Assembly: GCA_964019135.1 (NCBI GenBank)
Contig: OZ025252.1
Location: forward strand, 47,776,959-47,840,958
DNA from: Arenicola marina
Lineage: Eukaryota > Annelida > Polychaeta > Arenicolidae
Reading direction: 5' to 3'
DNA: 64,000 nt
The position numbers and the translations under genes were made by a program. The notes under the pieces are model-generated. The model was not told the origin of the DNA, did no database searches, and saw only the letters and a list, made by a program, of their open reading frames with translations. Each line of letters begins with the position of its first letter. Within the stretch, counting starts at the first letter, position 1. Below, piece after piece: positions 22,797 through 35,175 of this stretch.

Positions 22797-24505
22797 TCGA
22801 TGGCAGCCAGGGGGAGGGAGCTACAGCGGTGAGGACGGTCGGCGATGGCAGCCAGGGAGAGGGAGGTACAGCGGTGAGGACAGTCGGCGATGGCAGCCAG
22901 GGAGAGGGAGGTACAGCGGTGAGGACGGTCGGCGATGGCAGCCAGGGAGAGGGAGGTACAGCGGTGAGGACGGTCGGCGATGGCAGTCAGGGAGAGGGAG
23001 GTACAGCGGTGAGGACGGTCGGCGATGGCAGCCAGGGAGAGGGAGGTACAGCGGTGAGGACGGTCGGCGATGGCAGCCAGGGGGAGGGAGGTACAGCGGT
23101 GAGGACGGTCGGCGATGGCAGCCAGGGAGAGGGAGGTACAGCGGTGAGGACGGTCGGCGATGGCAGCCAGGGAGAGGGAGGTACAGCGGTGAGGACGGTC
23201 GGCGATGGCAGCCAGGGAGAGGGAGGTACAGCGGTGAGGACGGTCGGCGATGGCAGCCAGTGGGAGGGAGGTACAGCGGTGAGGACGGTCGGCGATGGCA
23301 GCCAGGGAGAGGGAGGTACAGCGGTGAGGACGGTCGGCGATGGCAGCCAGGGAGAGGGAGGTACAGCGGTGAGGACGGTCGGCGATGGCAGCCAGGGAGA
23401 GGGAGGTACAGCGGTGAGGACGGTCGGCGATGGCAGCCAGGGAGAGGGAGGTACAGCGGTGAGGACGGTCGGCGATGGCAGCCAGGGAGAGGGAGGTACA
23501 GCGGTGAGGACAGTCGGCGATGGCAGCCAGGGAGAGGGAGGTACAGCGGTGAAGACGGTCGGCGATGGCAGCCAGGGAGAGGGAGGTACAGCGGTGAGGA
23601 CGGTCGGCGATGGCAGCCAGGGAGAGGGAGGTACAGCGGTGAGGACGGTCGGCGTTGGCAGCCAGGGAGAGGGAGGTACAGCGGTGAGGACGGTCGGCGA
23701 TGGCAGCCAGGGGGAGGGAGGTACAGCGGTGAGGACGGTCGGCGATGGCAGCCAGGGAGAGGGAGGTACAGCGGTGAGGACGGTCGGCGATGGCAGCCAG
23801 GGGGAGGGAGGTACAGCGGTGAGGACGGTCGGCGATGGCAGCCAGGGAGAGGGAGGTACAGCGGTGAGGACGGTCGGCGATGGCAGCCAGGGGGAGGGAG
23901 GTACAGCGGTGAGGACGGTCGGTGATGGCAGCCAGTGGGAGGGAGGTACAGCGGTGAGGACGGTCGGCGATGGCAGCCAGGGAGAGGGAGGTACAGCGGT
24001 GAGGACGGTCGGCGATGGCAGCCAGGGAGAGGGAGGTACAGCGGTGAGGACGGTCGGCGATGGCAGCCAGGGAGAGGGAGGTACAGCGGTGAGGACGGTC
24101 GGCGATGGCAGCCAGTGGGAGGGAGGTACAGCGGTGAGGACGGTCGGCGATGGCAGCCAGGGAGAGGGAGGTACGGCGGTGAGGACGGTCGGCGATGGCA
24201 CCCAGGGAGAGGGAGGTATAGCGGTGAGGACGGTCGGCGATGGCAGCCAGGGGGAGGGAGGTACAGCGGTGAGGACGGTCGGCGATGGCAGCCAGGGAGA
24301 GGGAGGTACAGCGGTGAGGACGGTCGGCGATGGCAGCCAGGGAGAGGCAGGTACAGCGGTGAGGGCGGTCGGCGATGGCAGCCAGGGGGAGGGAGGTACA
24401 GCGGTGAGGACGGTCGGCGATGGCAGCCAGGGAGAGGGAGGTACAGCGGTGAGGACGGTCGGTGATGGCAGCCAGGGGGAGGGAGGTACAGCGGTGAGGC
24501 CTCAT
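22797..24505. repeat. 45-bp minisatellite, about 38 copies
   Basis: Units contain GGCGATGGCAGCCAGGGAGA and GGGAGGTACAGCGGTGAGGA. They are very homogeneous; the main variant is GGGGGAGG for GGAGAGGG. Since 45 is a multiple of 3, one frame on the plus strand is open for 600 codons and three minus-strand frames for up to 677. I see no signal, splice sites or other domain, so I do not call a gene. Confidence 0.97.
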
Positions 24506-24604
24506 CGCAGGGTCTGCTGGCGCCACGCCACGGTCCAGTGCTCTGTAGCAGTGAAACATTGATGTGTGGCTGTGAGAAACAGACACATCTGGCGGCGGAT
24601 CTGG

Positions 24605-25362
24605 TCTCCAGGTCTGATCGCATGGTCCTCCAATGGGTCTGATCGCATGGTCCTCTAATGGGTCTGATCGCATGGTCCTCCAATGGGTCTGATCGCATGG
24701 TCCTCCAATGGGTCTGATCTCATGGTCCTCCAATGGGTCTGATCTCATGGTCCTCCAATGGGTCTGATCGCATGGTCTTCTAATGGGTCTGATCGCATGG
24801 TCCTCCAATGGGTCTGATCTCATGGTCCTCCAGTGGGTCTGATCTCATGGTCCTCCAATGGGTCTGATCTCATGGTCCTCCAATGGGTCTGATCTCATGG
24901 TCCTCCAATGGGTCTGATCGCATGGTCCTCCAATGGGTCTGATCTCATGGTCCTCCAATGGGTCTGATCGCATGGTCCTCCAATGGGTCTGATCGCATGG
25001 TCCTCTAATGGGTCTGATCTCATGGTCCTCCAATGGGTCTGATTTCATGGTCCTCCAATGGGTCTGATCTCATGGTCCTCCAATGGGTCTGATCGCATGG
25101 TCCTCTAATGGGTCTGATCGCATGGTCCTCCAATGGGTCTGATCTCATGATCCTCCAATGGGTCTGATCGCATGGTCCTCCAATGGGTCTGATCTCATGG
25201 TCCTCCAGTGGGTCTGATCTCATGGTCCTCCAATGGGTCTGATCTCATGGTCCTCCAATGGGTCTGATCGCATGGTCCTCCAATGGGTCTGATCGCATGG
25301 TCCTCCAATGGGTCTGATCTCATGGTCCTCCAATGGGTCTGATCTCATGGTCTTTTCAATGG
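24605..25362. repeat. 25-bp minisatellite, about 30 copies
   Basis: The unit is GGGTCTGATCGCATGGTCCT followed by CCAAT. Variants are GATCTC/GATCGC and CTCTAAT/CTCCAAT. The 3' edge decays into partial units up to about 25420. Confidence 0.96.
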
Positions 25363-25420
25363 GTCTGATGATTGGTCTGATCATGGTCTGATCATCGTCT
25401 TGTCCCTGGTCTCATCATTG

Positions 25421-26935
25421 GGTCTACTCTGTTCCTGGTCTGTTTCCTGTCATACCCGTCACGTATCCTTGTATCCGTGGCTTCATACAGTGGTAGGATA
25501 TGACAATGTACCTCTTGGTGAACACAGAGAGCACGGCACTCTGCTGTCGCCCGTGAGCCACGCACTGTAACAGTGGACCCCTAGCCAGTCTCCTGCTCAC
25601 CTCACCGGGGGAAGCCAGGCACTAGCCTAGCCCCAGCTCTGTGGCTGTACTGGGGGTAGCTCTGGCCCACTTCCAACTGCTACAACCTGACCAGTTCATC
25701 CATTGCCGTCAGTCACCCTCCCTCCCTATCGGTGACGTCCATACGGGCCCCGCCCTCTCCCCGCCCCCTCCTCCCTGGACCCCCGGGGACAGGACGCCAA
25801 TCGATGACCGCCTGACCTTGGGATGTGTCTGAGGGTAGCAGACTCGCCGCCCGCCACCGGCTGCTGGGGGGAGGGGAATGGGGAGGGGAGGGGGGGTGAT
25901 GGGACTAGTCAGGGAGTGGGGAGGTTGATGATGGTGAGAAGGCTGGGCAGTCAAAGCACTCAATACCGCGCCGATAGAAAAGTTATTATTGCTGGGGAAG
26001 GTTTTAAAATCATTGAAGGCTGGGGCTTTGACAAGCCAGGATTGACGATAATAACATTGCTATCTGGCCACCATTGTGGTGGGGGGGGGGGGGTGTAACT
26101 TGTCTTTGGCCGGCTAGTGTTATCCCGTATGACTGTTAAAGGCGGTCAGCGCCTGGATGTATAGCCATGGGGTGATCTGGAGGCTGTCAGTCACTTAAAC
26201 TATGATTGACAGCTGTCTACATCAGTCATCAGCTTTGTTGAAGGAGGTGGAGATGTGGGGGGGGGGGGGGGGGGGTATGCACTCCAGTTTTGATATATTT
26301 GTTTTTCGGTGTATTTGGTTGTTGTAAGTTGTTGCACGACGTTACATTGTAACTGCACTGTGGCCGGTGGTCTGTTTGTGAATACATTGATGATGCAGAT
26401 GAAAGTTTTTAATGTCAAATTGCGCTGTTCACACAGACTGTGGTTCAAATCCTGGAGTTTGCACGCAGACCGTTCACAAACTCTTATCACACCTCACCCA
26501 CCCCATGGGGATCGCCTGAGTGATATGCAACCATTAGCCTTGGGGGGTAGTTGGGCTGGATGGTTAGCGAGGGGGTGGAGGAGGGGGGTGTCCATGAGAA
26601 CTGACGCCAGGCATGGCGCCAACCCAATTAAGGCACCGGTGGCTGATGGAACCACGCCATGCCAGCCGAGGCCAAAGATCAGTCCGGCCTTTATATCCGC
26701 CTGGTTCCCTGGTTGTCTGGTCCCCTGTTTGCCTGGTTCCCTAGTTCCTGCTCTCCTGCCGTCATGTCTAGTGTACAGAGAACAGTTATGGTATTTTAGG
26801 CGAGACTGCCGTTAACGTTGCAGTAACGTTTTATGAGGCGAGGCATGGCGAACGCGGCGTAGTCTACTCTCTTGACCTAAAACACTTCTTTATGTGTTAA
26901 ACGTTGTTCACTACCTGTTTGAGTATAACGCTGTG
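25421..26935. other. Non-coding stretch with no recognised gene
   Basis: GC-rich at 25600-25960, with G runs near 26081 and 26258. Short frames on both strands are low-complexity. No gene is seen. Confidence 0.35.
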
Positions 26936-27432
26936 ATGAAGTGATGGGGGCTGGTGGTGAGGGCGGTGATGGTGGTGATGGGGGCTTGTGTCGTGAGGCT
27001 GTGATGGGGGCTTGTGGTGATGGTGGTGATATGGGCTGGTGGTGATGGTGGTGGTGATAGGGGCTAGTGATGGGGGCTGGTGATGATGGTGGTGGTGATG
27101 TGGGCGAGTGGATACGGGGGCTGGTGGCGATGGTGGTGATGGGGGCTTGTGTCGTGAGGCTGTGATGGGGGCTGGTGGTGATGGTGGTGATGGTGGTGGT
27201 GATAGGGGCTAGTGATGGGGGCTGGTGATGATGGTGGTGGTGATGGGGGCGAGTGGATACGGGGGCTGGTGGCGATGGTGGTGATGGGGGCTGGTGGTGG
27301 TGGTGGTGATGGGGGCTGGTGGTGGTGGTGGTGATGGGGGCTGGTGGCGATGGTGGTGATGGGGGCTGGTGGTGGTGGTGGTGATGGGGGCTGGTGGCGA
27401 TGGTGGTGATGGGGGCTGGTGGTGGTGGTGGT
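26936..27432. repeat. GATGGTGGT-type compound repeat
   Basis: Irregular tandem units are built from GATGGTGGTGATGGGGGCTG and GTGGTGGTGGT. A roughly 190-bp higher-order block appears twice. The His/Pro-repeat frames on the minus strand come from this. Confidence 0.9.
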
Positions 27433-27706
27433 CTCTCTGTGGACACCCTCACACCACTGCTGCCCGTCCTCCCGTCCTCCCGTCCTCCCGTCCTCCCGAT
27501 GATTATCTCCTGAAGCCGTGTTTGAACACATAAACACGTGTGAGTTGAACACATAAACACGTGTGTGAGTTGACAGTCGCTGAAGACAAGTCACGGTGGG
27601 CGCTGGGCGTCTCAGTCCCTGGTTCAGTCGGTGGAAGGCTGGCTACCTGAGAGACAGGTCTGACGTGGTGTGAGTCGCTCACTCTGCATCGTTATGCCCG
27701 ACCCCG
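27433..27706. other. Short unique spacer
   Basis: CCCGTCCTC repeats four times near 27465-27496, and ACACATAAACACGTGTGAGT repeats twice near 27525-27555. No gene is seen. Confidence 0.3.
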
Positions 27707-27903
27707 CCCACGCACTCACCCTCCCACCACCCCACCCCACCCCGCATACACACTCACCCTCCCACCACCCCACCCCACCCCGCACACACACTCACCCTCC
27801 CATCACCCCACCCCACCCCGCACACACACTCACCCTCCCACCACCCCACCCCGCCCCGCACACACACTCACCCTCCCACCACCCCACCCCGCCCCGCACA
27901 CAC
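27707..27903. repeat. 38-bp minisatellite, about 5 copies
   Basis: The unit contains CACACTCACCCTCCCACCAC and CCCACCCCGCC. It is pyrimidine-rich and purely low-complexity. Confidence 0.9.
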
Positions 27904-28670
27904 CCCGGGGATAACCCACTGGTTCATTTCAGTGCGCAAAGTTCGCGCCTTTTTCTTCAAACGTTTTCCTACTTGTGGGCGGTTGTGGCGTGGAAGTCGT
28001 GTAAACTGGGTAGTCGTGCTGTGAGGAGAGAGTGGGAGGAGGAGGGGACGGGGCTGAGGGTGGGAGCGGGAGAGGGAGGGGAGGGTGCTGAGGGTGGCAG
28101 TGGGAGGAGGAGGAGCGGGGGCTGAGGGTGGCAGTGGGAGTGCACGCGTGAGTGGTGCACACTGACCGAGTGAGAGACGCGGGAGTCCCACCAACTGCCA
28201 ATATAGTTATTTACGGTCTGCAAGATCCGAACTGCAACAAATTAACAGCCTTCTGCTGCTGCTGCTGCTTGGCTGTAGATGGGGCCAGTACTGCTGGGGC
28301 CCGGCTGTGGCCAGTACTGCTGGGACCTGGCTGTGCCTCACCCGGTGCTGACGTTCTACACCGCTGGTTAGGCACGAGGCCCAGAAATGGATGCCACACC
28401 TCACAAGCACCAACACAAAAAGCTAGAGAGCTTGGGGCTGGATCAATGAAACTACCGTGGGCCGCTAATCGCTAGAGGGCGCTCTGGGTGTCGCCTTCAT
28501 AGTTTTTGTTCGAGATCAGCTTTGTGCGTTGTATGTTTAGATTTGCTTGCAATAATAGGTAGCACCGATTGCTCCTAACTCCGCCCACCTGGCTTCAGTA
28601 AAACTGCCTGGTATATCGCCAACACTTGTGCTACCCATTCAGCGAGCGTTGTGGGCTGTGAGGGCTCCAG
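27904..28670. other. Non-coding stretch with a CTCF-like motif
   Basis: Purine-rich repeats at 28020-28140 are followed by a strong but orphan donor (GCACGC|GTGAGT at 28146). A CTCF-like TCGCTAGAGGGCGC lies at 28469-28482. There is a (CTG)n tract near 28253. No gene is seen. Confidence 0.35.
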
Positions 28671-28919
28671 GGACCGTATTCATAATCCCCTCGTAAGTTA
28701 CGCACGAAAAGTGCATTTTCGTCTTAGTCTTACCAGTTCATTGTGGTGGTGCTCACGATTAAGAAATCCTCTTTAATATAATTTTATAACTTCCTTAATT
28801 CAGAAAATGTACTTTTTGGGTGACTACTTATGTATTTTAAACCCCAAAATCGCTCGCCAAATCTTTCACTTAGCGCTAAGTCTAGTGGCGTAGCCTAAGT
28901 GGCGATTATGAATACGGCC
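28671..28919. mobile_element. Small inverted-repeat element (MITE, about 249 bp)
   Basis: The left end GGACCGTATTCATAATCCCC pairs with the right end, whose reverse complement reads GGCCGTATTCATAATCGCC. The match continues loosely inward (CGTAAGTTACGC versus CTTAGGCTACGC). CCAG borders both sides (28667-28670 and 28920-28923), a likely 4-bp target duplication. There is no coding capacity. This is a typical MITE layout, and the superfamily is not assigned. Confidence 0.7.
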
Positions 28920-28923
28920 CCAG

Positions 28924-29349
28924 GGCCGTCTGTGTGTGGAGGTGTTCTGCGGGCTAACGAGGGAAACATTTCACTCCATCCTGAATGTGTGGGCCTCATT
29001 CAGTGTGTGCAGCGAGGGGACGAAGGGACGAGGGTTACATCGCGTCCTGTAACAGTGTAATGAACGCACGCATTGGGAGTGCACGGTGACGGGATATAGG
29101 GGACTTGTGGCGGGCCTTGGCTCCTCGTTTCTTGGAAATTCCTCCCCTCTCGCTCGAGACGTTCGGAAAAGCGAAACGAAGTGAAGCCATAGTTGTCCAG
29201 TCAGCGCATTCACCCCGCCACCCTGGCATGGGGTAGGCTGGGAGGGGTGGGGGGTAGCAATGAGGTACCAGTCTGGCAGACGACCCATCGCGTATTTGCG
29301 GGGGTTGGGGGTGGGGGGGGGTCATATTGGACACAGGGCCAGGCAAGCT
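28924..29349. other. Non-coding stretch with no recognised gene
   Basis: GC-rich unique sequence. Open frames here overlap on both strands without domains. Confidence 0.3.
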
Positions 29350-29500
29350 CGCCGGCGTGGCGTGGGGTGGGTTGTGGTGGGGCGGGGTGGGGCGGGGTGG
29401 GGTGTGGCGGGGTGGGGTGTGGTGGGGTGGGGTGGGTTGTGGTGGGATGGGTTGTGGTGGGATGGGGTGGCGTGGCGTGGGGTGGGGTGGAGTGAGGTGG
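29350..29500. repeat. GGTGGGGTGTGG-type simple repeat
   Basis: G-rich imperfect repeats of GTGGGGTGGGGCGGGGTGG. The strand has many G-triplets and could form quadruplexes. Confidence 0.9.
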
Positions 29501-29626
29501 GGTCTCCCTGGTATTTGTTATCACATAGATGGTGGTCTGTGGATATCACCTGGTGAGTCGATATCTATCCGATGGCTCTGGTATGGAATACTTGACCACT
29601 TGGCACCCATATTTTGTGTGATAGTG

Positions 29627-29738
29627 GTCGGTGGGGGTATAGGGAGGCGGAGGGGCGTGGGGGTGGTCGGTGGGGGTATAGGGAGGCGGAGGGGGGTGGG
29701 GGTGGTCGGTGGGGGTATAGGGAGGCAGAGGGGGGTGG
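29627..29738. repeat. 39-bp repeat, 3 copies
   Basis: The unit contains GGTCGGTGGGGGTATAGGGA followed by GGCGGAGGGGNGTGGGGGT. The copies are nearly identical. Confidence 0.9.
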
Positions 29739-32665
29739 GAGCGTACATGAAAGCTGAGCAGGTGTAAAGGCTTGATATGAGTGGTTCTCCGTTTTCTTTG
29801 AGCACGGTATGTACTTCTCTGGTTGTCGTCACCTGTTGGATCATGTCATTAATCTAACTGGCACCGGCATGGCATTGTGGGAGGGTGCAGTTTGTCTTGC
29901 AAATCTTTTTACGACCCCCAGTGGGGTCCGCAGCCTTGGAACTCTATCCAGAACAGATCTGCCGTGTGGTGCAGAGAAAAAACCAACTCTTGATCCCGTG
30001 ACCCCGCCAAACAACGCGAGATCTCGATGTGTTGTTAAGCACCTATGAGTGGTCTCGATGACGCTGTGGTGGAGAGAGACCACGTGGTCTGGTGGTGCCC
30101 CCTCGGGGTGACCTAGCGGTGACCTGGCCTGTGAAGCACATTCCATGACCATCGACCACGGGCGATCTAATCACCACGGGTAAAAACTAACCCCTGAGCA
30201 CCCACTTATAGAGGGTGTTAGAATGATCACCCCCGGGCTCTGTGGGGTGAATACCCCAGGACAGAGCCCCTATAGGCGGTAATGGGTTGTTACTGGCGGG
30301 GGTTGGTTCTGGGGCACCCACTGGACCGTCACTGCGCGATAAGTACTCACCGCTAGTCGATAATGGCTGGTCACTGGTCGATAATGACTGCGTACTTACC
30401 AATTAATGCCTTGTAGTTTTCTCTATTTTGTTCGGGATAAAATGTACGAAAGAAGTAGTTATCTTCCTGTGGTGGTTTGTGCATTCTGATATCAGCGTTA
30501 TTGTTTCTTCTTGATCTAGTCAAACATAAGTTGACGTAGAAAAGTTTCGAATAAAAGGTGTTGACTTTCAGTCTTATTGGCCTGCTGGTCTCCTAGTCAA
30601 ATTGAGATAATGATATATAGAAATCCGTTAAAATAAAAGAATGAAATCGTCCTGAAAATAATATATCACTTCAATTTCGTGGACCTGAAATTGTCGAGTG
30701 TATTTCACATGCACTGTGTTATTCTTGCGTTTTTTCGGGTGATGAAGGCTCCTAGTGTCGGTTATGTAACGGGGTCCGAAACCTGATGCAAGGGTTTAAT
30801 TTGGGTTTGACAGGGTAATGACTGTGTATTTTACTCTGGCAGACACACATGGCTCATATGATATTAAAAAAGACACAATAGACAGATACATAGTGGATAT
30901 AAATTTCATTGTGATTTGCTGGGGACTGGTGACCTTGACCTTGAGAAAGCCCAAACTGAGCCACCGCCCTGAAGGTGTGTTTTCTTCCCGCTAGACCCCA
31001 TCCTGCCCAAGCCTCCCGCACCCCCCCACCCCGCCCCCCCCCACCCCCCGACCCACTTCCTCCTTTGCGGCTCTCATCTCCTTTGTGTCTTGTGACTAAC
31101 TTGTTTGGTGAAAAAACATATCATCGGTCGTGGAGTCGCCTTGGTGATATCCCGGGGAAGAAAGGGAGGGATGGGGGGGGGGGGGCGCCACGCCGTCGGA
31201 GCGGCAGTCTTGGGACTGGGGAAGGCGGGGTATGGCAAACAGTTGTCTGCCTTCCCCCGCAGCTCGCTGATATAAACAATGGGTTAGTCAGCGGTTTTAT
31301 CCCGTGCGGGGGTGGAGAGGGACTGGGAGTGGGGAGGAATGGCTATTTATATATATTATGATGCGTGGTTCATTGTGTTCTCCGCAGCGGCACACCTAAA
31401 TATAATACATGTTTGTGTTTGTACAAACCATCCAACAGGGGCCGTCTGTTGGTGTTGATGGTGGTCCCCACGCAGGGATACTGGCAACTCTGGTCTCTTA
31501 ATGCTATGCTGGCTATTGGCCTGATATCTAACGTGTATGTACTAATATCCGTCTCAACCAATATTGTTGAAAATGGCATTTAACAAGCTATAGGTATTAG
31601 ACATAATTCGCAGGACCAGGGAGTAAGCATTGATGATCTCGGTCTGTGGCATTTTCTTTGGCGTTTGTAATCCTGGTTCTAATGCCACAACATTGGTGTC
31701 CAGTGACCACATCGCTATATAACTGTAATAGAGATGTAGTTGCAGGATGTAGAGGTGTAGGAGAGGTGTGCACGACAGTTGGGTGCTGCCACGGCTGCCT
31801 GCTGGCCTGGGGGCCTGCTTTCTCTGTCCGGGATGCCATGACGGCTATTCTCGGCACTTTCGTTATCCCCAGCAGCACTGGTAAAACCACCCGGGACTGG
31901 ACGGGACTGGGTGCGGGAAGGGGGGATGAAACATGCCAGCCTTGCAGACCTGGCATCTTTTTAACCCGGGAACAACACGGGGAAGGGGATCCATGGGTTG
32001 CTGCTTGAATGTGAAAGAAGGTGGTTTGAGGAAGGTAAACACGTGTCTAGACAAGGTATATTGGGTGCATAACTCGGTCGGGATTTTCCATTGGCAGTGA
32101 ACGACGGTGGTCATTCGCAAGATGGCGCCACTATTCGGTGGGTGTTCAATAAGTGCCACTGTCGACCTTTCACGGCGTTCTGTAGATTTTTGCTCTGGCG
32201 CAAACCTTGTTATAATTATGCACTTTAGGGGGACTTCAAAGGAATAATTGGACTGGATTAACCCGTGTGATATGTTTTACCCGCTTGACTTCCTTTAATC
32301 TGGGACCGATAAGCTCACCACTTCACAGAAACCTTGCTTGGTCGCGTTATGACGTCCGCTACCCGTCTCCCATTCGCTGTGTCTTGTTTCTTTCAGAGGA
32401 ACCGGCGAAAGTGAAAGTGACTTCCGGAATCTGAATTTACTGATTGTATTCCTACCTGGTAAACTGATTCAGATCGTCAGTACGTCAGTACGACACCGAG
32501 TCAAGCGATGGGTGGACTGGGGGGGGGGCAGTGTGTGCGGTAACGCCATGGCTTCAAACTATTTCATAATGTCCAAGGCATCTAATTTTCTCGTTCATGT
32601 ATTGTCTGCAAAAAGCATGCGCCCCTTAAAATATACCCGGCCAACCATATTTTCCACGTTAGTGT
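29739..32665. other. Non-coding stretch with no recognised gene
   Basis: GTGACCTTGACCTTGAG at 30929-30945 is an exact copy of 19871-19887. A C run lies near 31020-31048. At 31993 an ATG opens the frame MGCCLNVKE, which could look like a myristoylation/palmitoylation N-terminus. Its phase-1 donor (GAAG|GTGGTT) is weak and the stronger nearby donor is in phase 0, so it is not called. Confidence 0.3.
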
Positions 32666-32727
32666 ACATCACTGGGGTGATGTTGCTAGGGTTACCTAGG
32701 CTAACCCTAACATCACTGGGGTGATGT
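32666..32727. repeat. Symmetric 62-bp palindrome cluster
   Basis: Two identical hairpin units ACATCACTGGGGTGATGT flank a third inverted repeat, CTAGGGTTACCTAGG followed by CTAACCCTA. The whole block is nearly symmetric. It could extrude as a cruciform or be the remains of a small palindromic element. Confidence 0.85.
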
Positions 32728-32748
32728 TGACTGAGAGAATAATAATTT

Positions 32749-32920
32749 ATTTGACCGAGTATTATATCAGCATTGATGGTTCTGTGGCATGGTTTTAGTG
32801 ACTCGCTGAGCTTCGGATCAACAGACCCAAATTTATTTGACCGAGTATTATATCAGCGTTGATGGTTCTGTGGCATGGTTTTAGTGACTCGCTGAGCTTC
32901 GGATCAACAGACCCAGAGAC
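32749..32920. repeat. 86-bp tandem duplicate
   Basis: ATTTATTTGACCGAGTATTA begins two consecutive copies that run through GCTTCGGATCAACAGACCCA. I found one clear substitution (CAGCATTG versus CAGCGTTG). It is not coding. Confidence 0.9.
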
Positions 32921-34990
32921 CAAATGTCGATCATCGGCAAGACACGCATTGTACCCGAGGGTTCCTAGACTTATTCCAGGCTTAAAGACCAATTAATTCA
33001 TGCACTCATTCAGCATTCTTTCACCAATTCATTCACCCCAATGTCAAGCTGATCAGGACGATACATACACACATCGGGGACGCGAGGATGTCAGGGCGAA
33101 CTGCCAGGGAATCGGTGAGAGGAAAACGAGTCAGGGACTTGGTCACGTGATGAGATCCAACGCCTGTCACCAGGGCACCAGTCAGAACGTTGGCTTGACC
33201 ACCCCGCCTCCCTCCCTCCCCAGCCCCGCGCCTCCGGAAGGTCCCCCCCTAACCTCCCCCCCCCTCCCCCCACCGGACCCTCAACCCACCTCATCCTTAT
33301 CCTCTGCCGCACAGTGGCCGCATTTGATGCGGATGCTGTGTGTGTGGTTGCCATGGCAACCGTTTGCAGGCCGTACGCCTTAGAGCCACAACGCTGTGAC
33401 AGGGTCTCTCCCGGGGCAGTGGCAGCGCCGACTGAATGGGGCGGTGATCAGCTGGTACTAGAGCAGGTGGACACTGGCTAGGACGTGTCGTGTGTAGAGC
33501 CATGGGAGGAGAGCGTCGTGACCATGTATGTCACCAAAACGCATGGGGAGGGAGGTCCAGATACAGGAAAATATGTCGGCGGAGGCGTGTTGATCAGCGT
33601 TGTCGACTTGTGCGGCATCGTCACATGGCCAGACATAGCACGACCGCCGTCTCACCTATAGCACGACCGCCGTCTCACCTATAGCACGACCACAGGACGA
33701 CCCCCGTCCCACCTATCTATAGTACGGACTTACTGGGTGGGCGGTTCTGTGGGGTCACGTGGTCCAGCGGATCGGCCGCCATGGATTCCCTCCTGGATGT
33801 AAAGCGAGGAGGACGCTAGGTGGCGCCGTGTGCTGTTCCCACGTGGTCTCTGACCAGGTGACCAGCTGACTGTTGTGTTGTGATACTGGTGGCTGGGAGT
33901 GTTTCCGACACATGGGATCCGGCGACGTTAATAGACCAGCTGTCCTCTCTGGAGGGGTGACTGTCCCCAGAGGCGATGGCACACCTGGGCGTGGCGGACA
34001 TCACATACACCATGAGAGATAGGGCGCGGCGGTGCTGATCCGGTGCTCCTACAGGGGGTGGTGACCATCCTGCAAGCGGAATGGGTGGTCGAGTGGGTGG
34101 GTGGGCCTAGTCTGGGACAAAGATTATGCAATACCACAAGCGCACTTTGTCCCCTGGTGGAACTAACTGGTAGCGTAGTGTGTGAGTGCCAGGCGGCTAT
34201 GACAATGTACGAGCCGTGGTGAACATGGTGCACCGGGGCTGTACTGGGTAATAGGGCGACAGGGTGACGTGGTGCAGCGTGGTAAGGCATGGCTGAGCAT
34301 ACTCTCCATGGCAGTGGCACTGGACGGGTACCTGGTGATTGACTTTGAGGAGGGCAATAAATCGTGGCCCAGGCCGTGATCGGGGCGGTAGTTGATATGT
34401 GTGGCGACACGGAAAGGAAATAACTTTCATGTTGACTTCTTTCTGAGGGGTTGGAGCTTGGAGGGTTCTGCCGGGATACAGTGTTACACAGACTTCAGCG
34501 GCGGATACCGACCCGCCAACTGCAGACCTAGTGCACCTTTGGCTGGATGTGGATCATAAGCTCGCAGTTACTGCCCGGTGGGGCTCCTAAAACACTGGGA
34601 CAATAATTTCCGCGTAGTAGATTCTATGTGCTGGTTAGGGACATAAGATAATAATCTTTTATGGCACATATCTTTCAAAACGGACAGTACCAAATACAGT
34701 GGTATTAACGACAGTTAATATTAGGATATTCGGAACCTTGGGTTGACGTCAGCTGTGTAAATAAACCGTGTGCCTGTGTTGTTTGTGTCTCTGATGGGAA
34801 GGCGGATAATAACAATGTGTGTCGGCTATGACATCCCCAGCGAGAGAACCCTCTCTAAGACAGACACCATGCTTCGCCACGCCCCGTGGATCTAAAGTGA
34901 CATGACCTGAATCTGATCTAGCCACGTCAGACGCAATGAGTACATCTGGTATCGTCCAATCACACAACTGACCCACGGGATGAAGGCTTC
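32921..34990. other. Non-coding stretch with a CTCF-like motif
   Basis: CTATAGCACGACCGCCGTCT repeats near 33630-33710, and a CTCF-like ACGCTAGGTGGCGC lies at 33813-33826. Minus-strand frames up to 160 codons have no domain or splice support. Confidence 0.3.
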
Positions 34991-34998
34991 TATAAAAG
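34991..34998 (+). promoter_or_regulatory. TATA box upstream of alternative exon candidate B
   Basis: TATAAAAG is a consensus TATA box, 185 bp upstream of ATG 35176. A start site around 35020 would give a 5' UTR with one upstream frame (ATG 35063, 40 codons) that overlaps the main ATG by ten bases. Confidence 0.35.
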
Positions 34999-35175
34999 GA
35001 AATCTACATCCCGATCTGGTCGATTTCGACGTGATACTGACCTCACGGTCAAGGTCAATATCATGCGTCTGCTGCCGACATTCTTGGCGGGAACAGATTC
35101 GGGAGATAAACACGACGGGAAGACCCGAGTGTTGACGAAGCCTTCGAAGGTGGCCAAGATAACCGAGCATGCAGA

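Noticed and set aside
26877..27594. His/Pro-rich minus-strand frames of 176 and 227 codons
   Set aside because: Read-through of a GATGGTGGT-type repeat.
31993..32020. MGCCLNVKE, a myristoylation/palmitoylation-like N-terminus
   Set aside because: The phase-1 donor GTGGTT is weak, and the better nearby donor is in phase 0.
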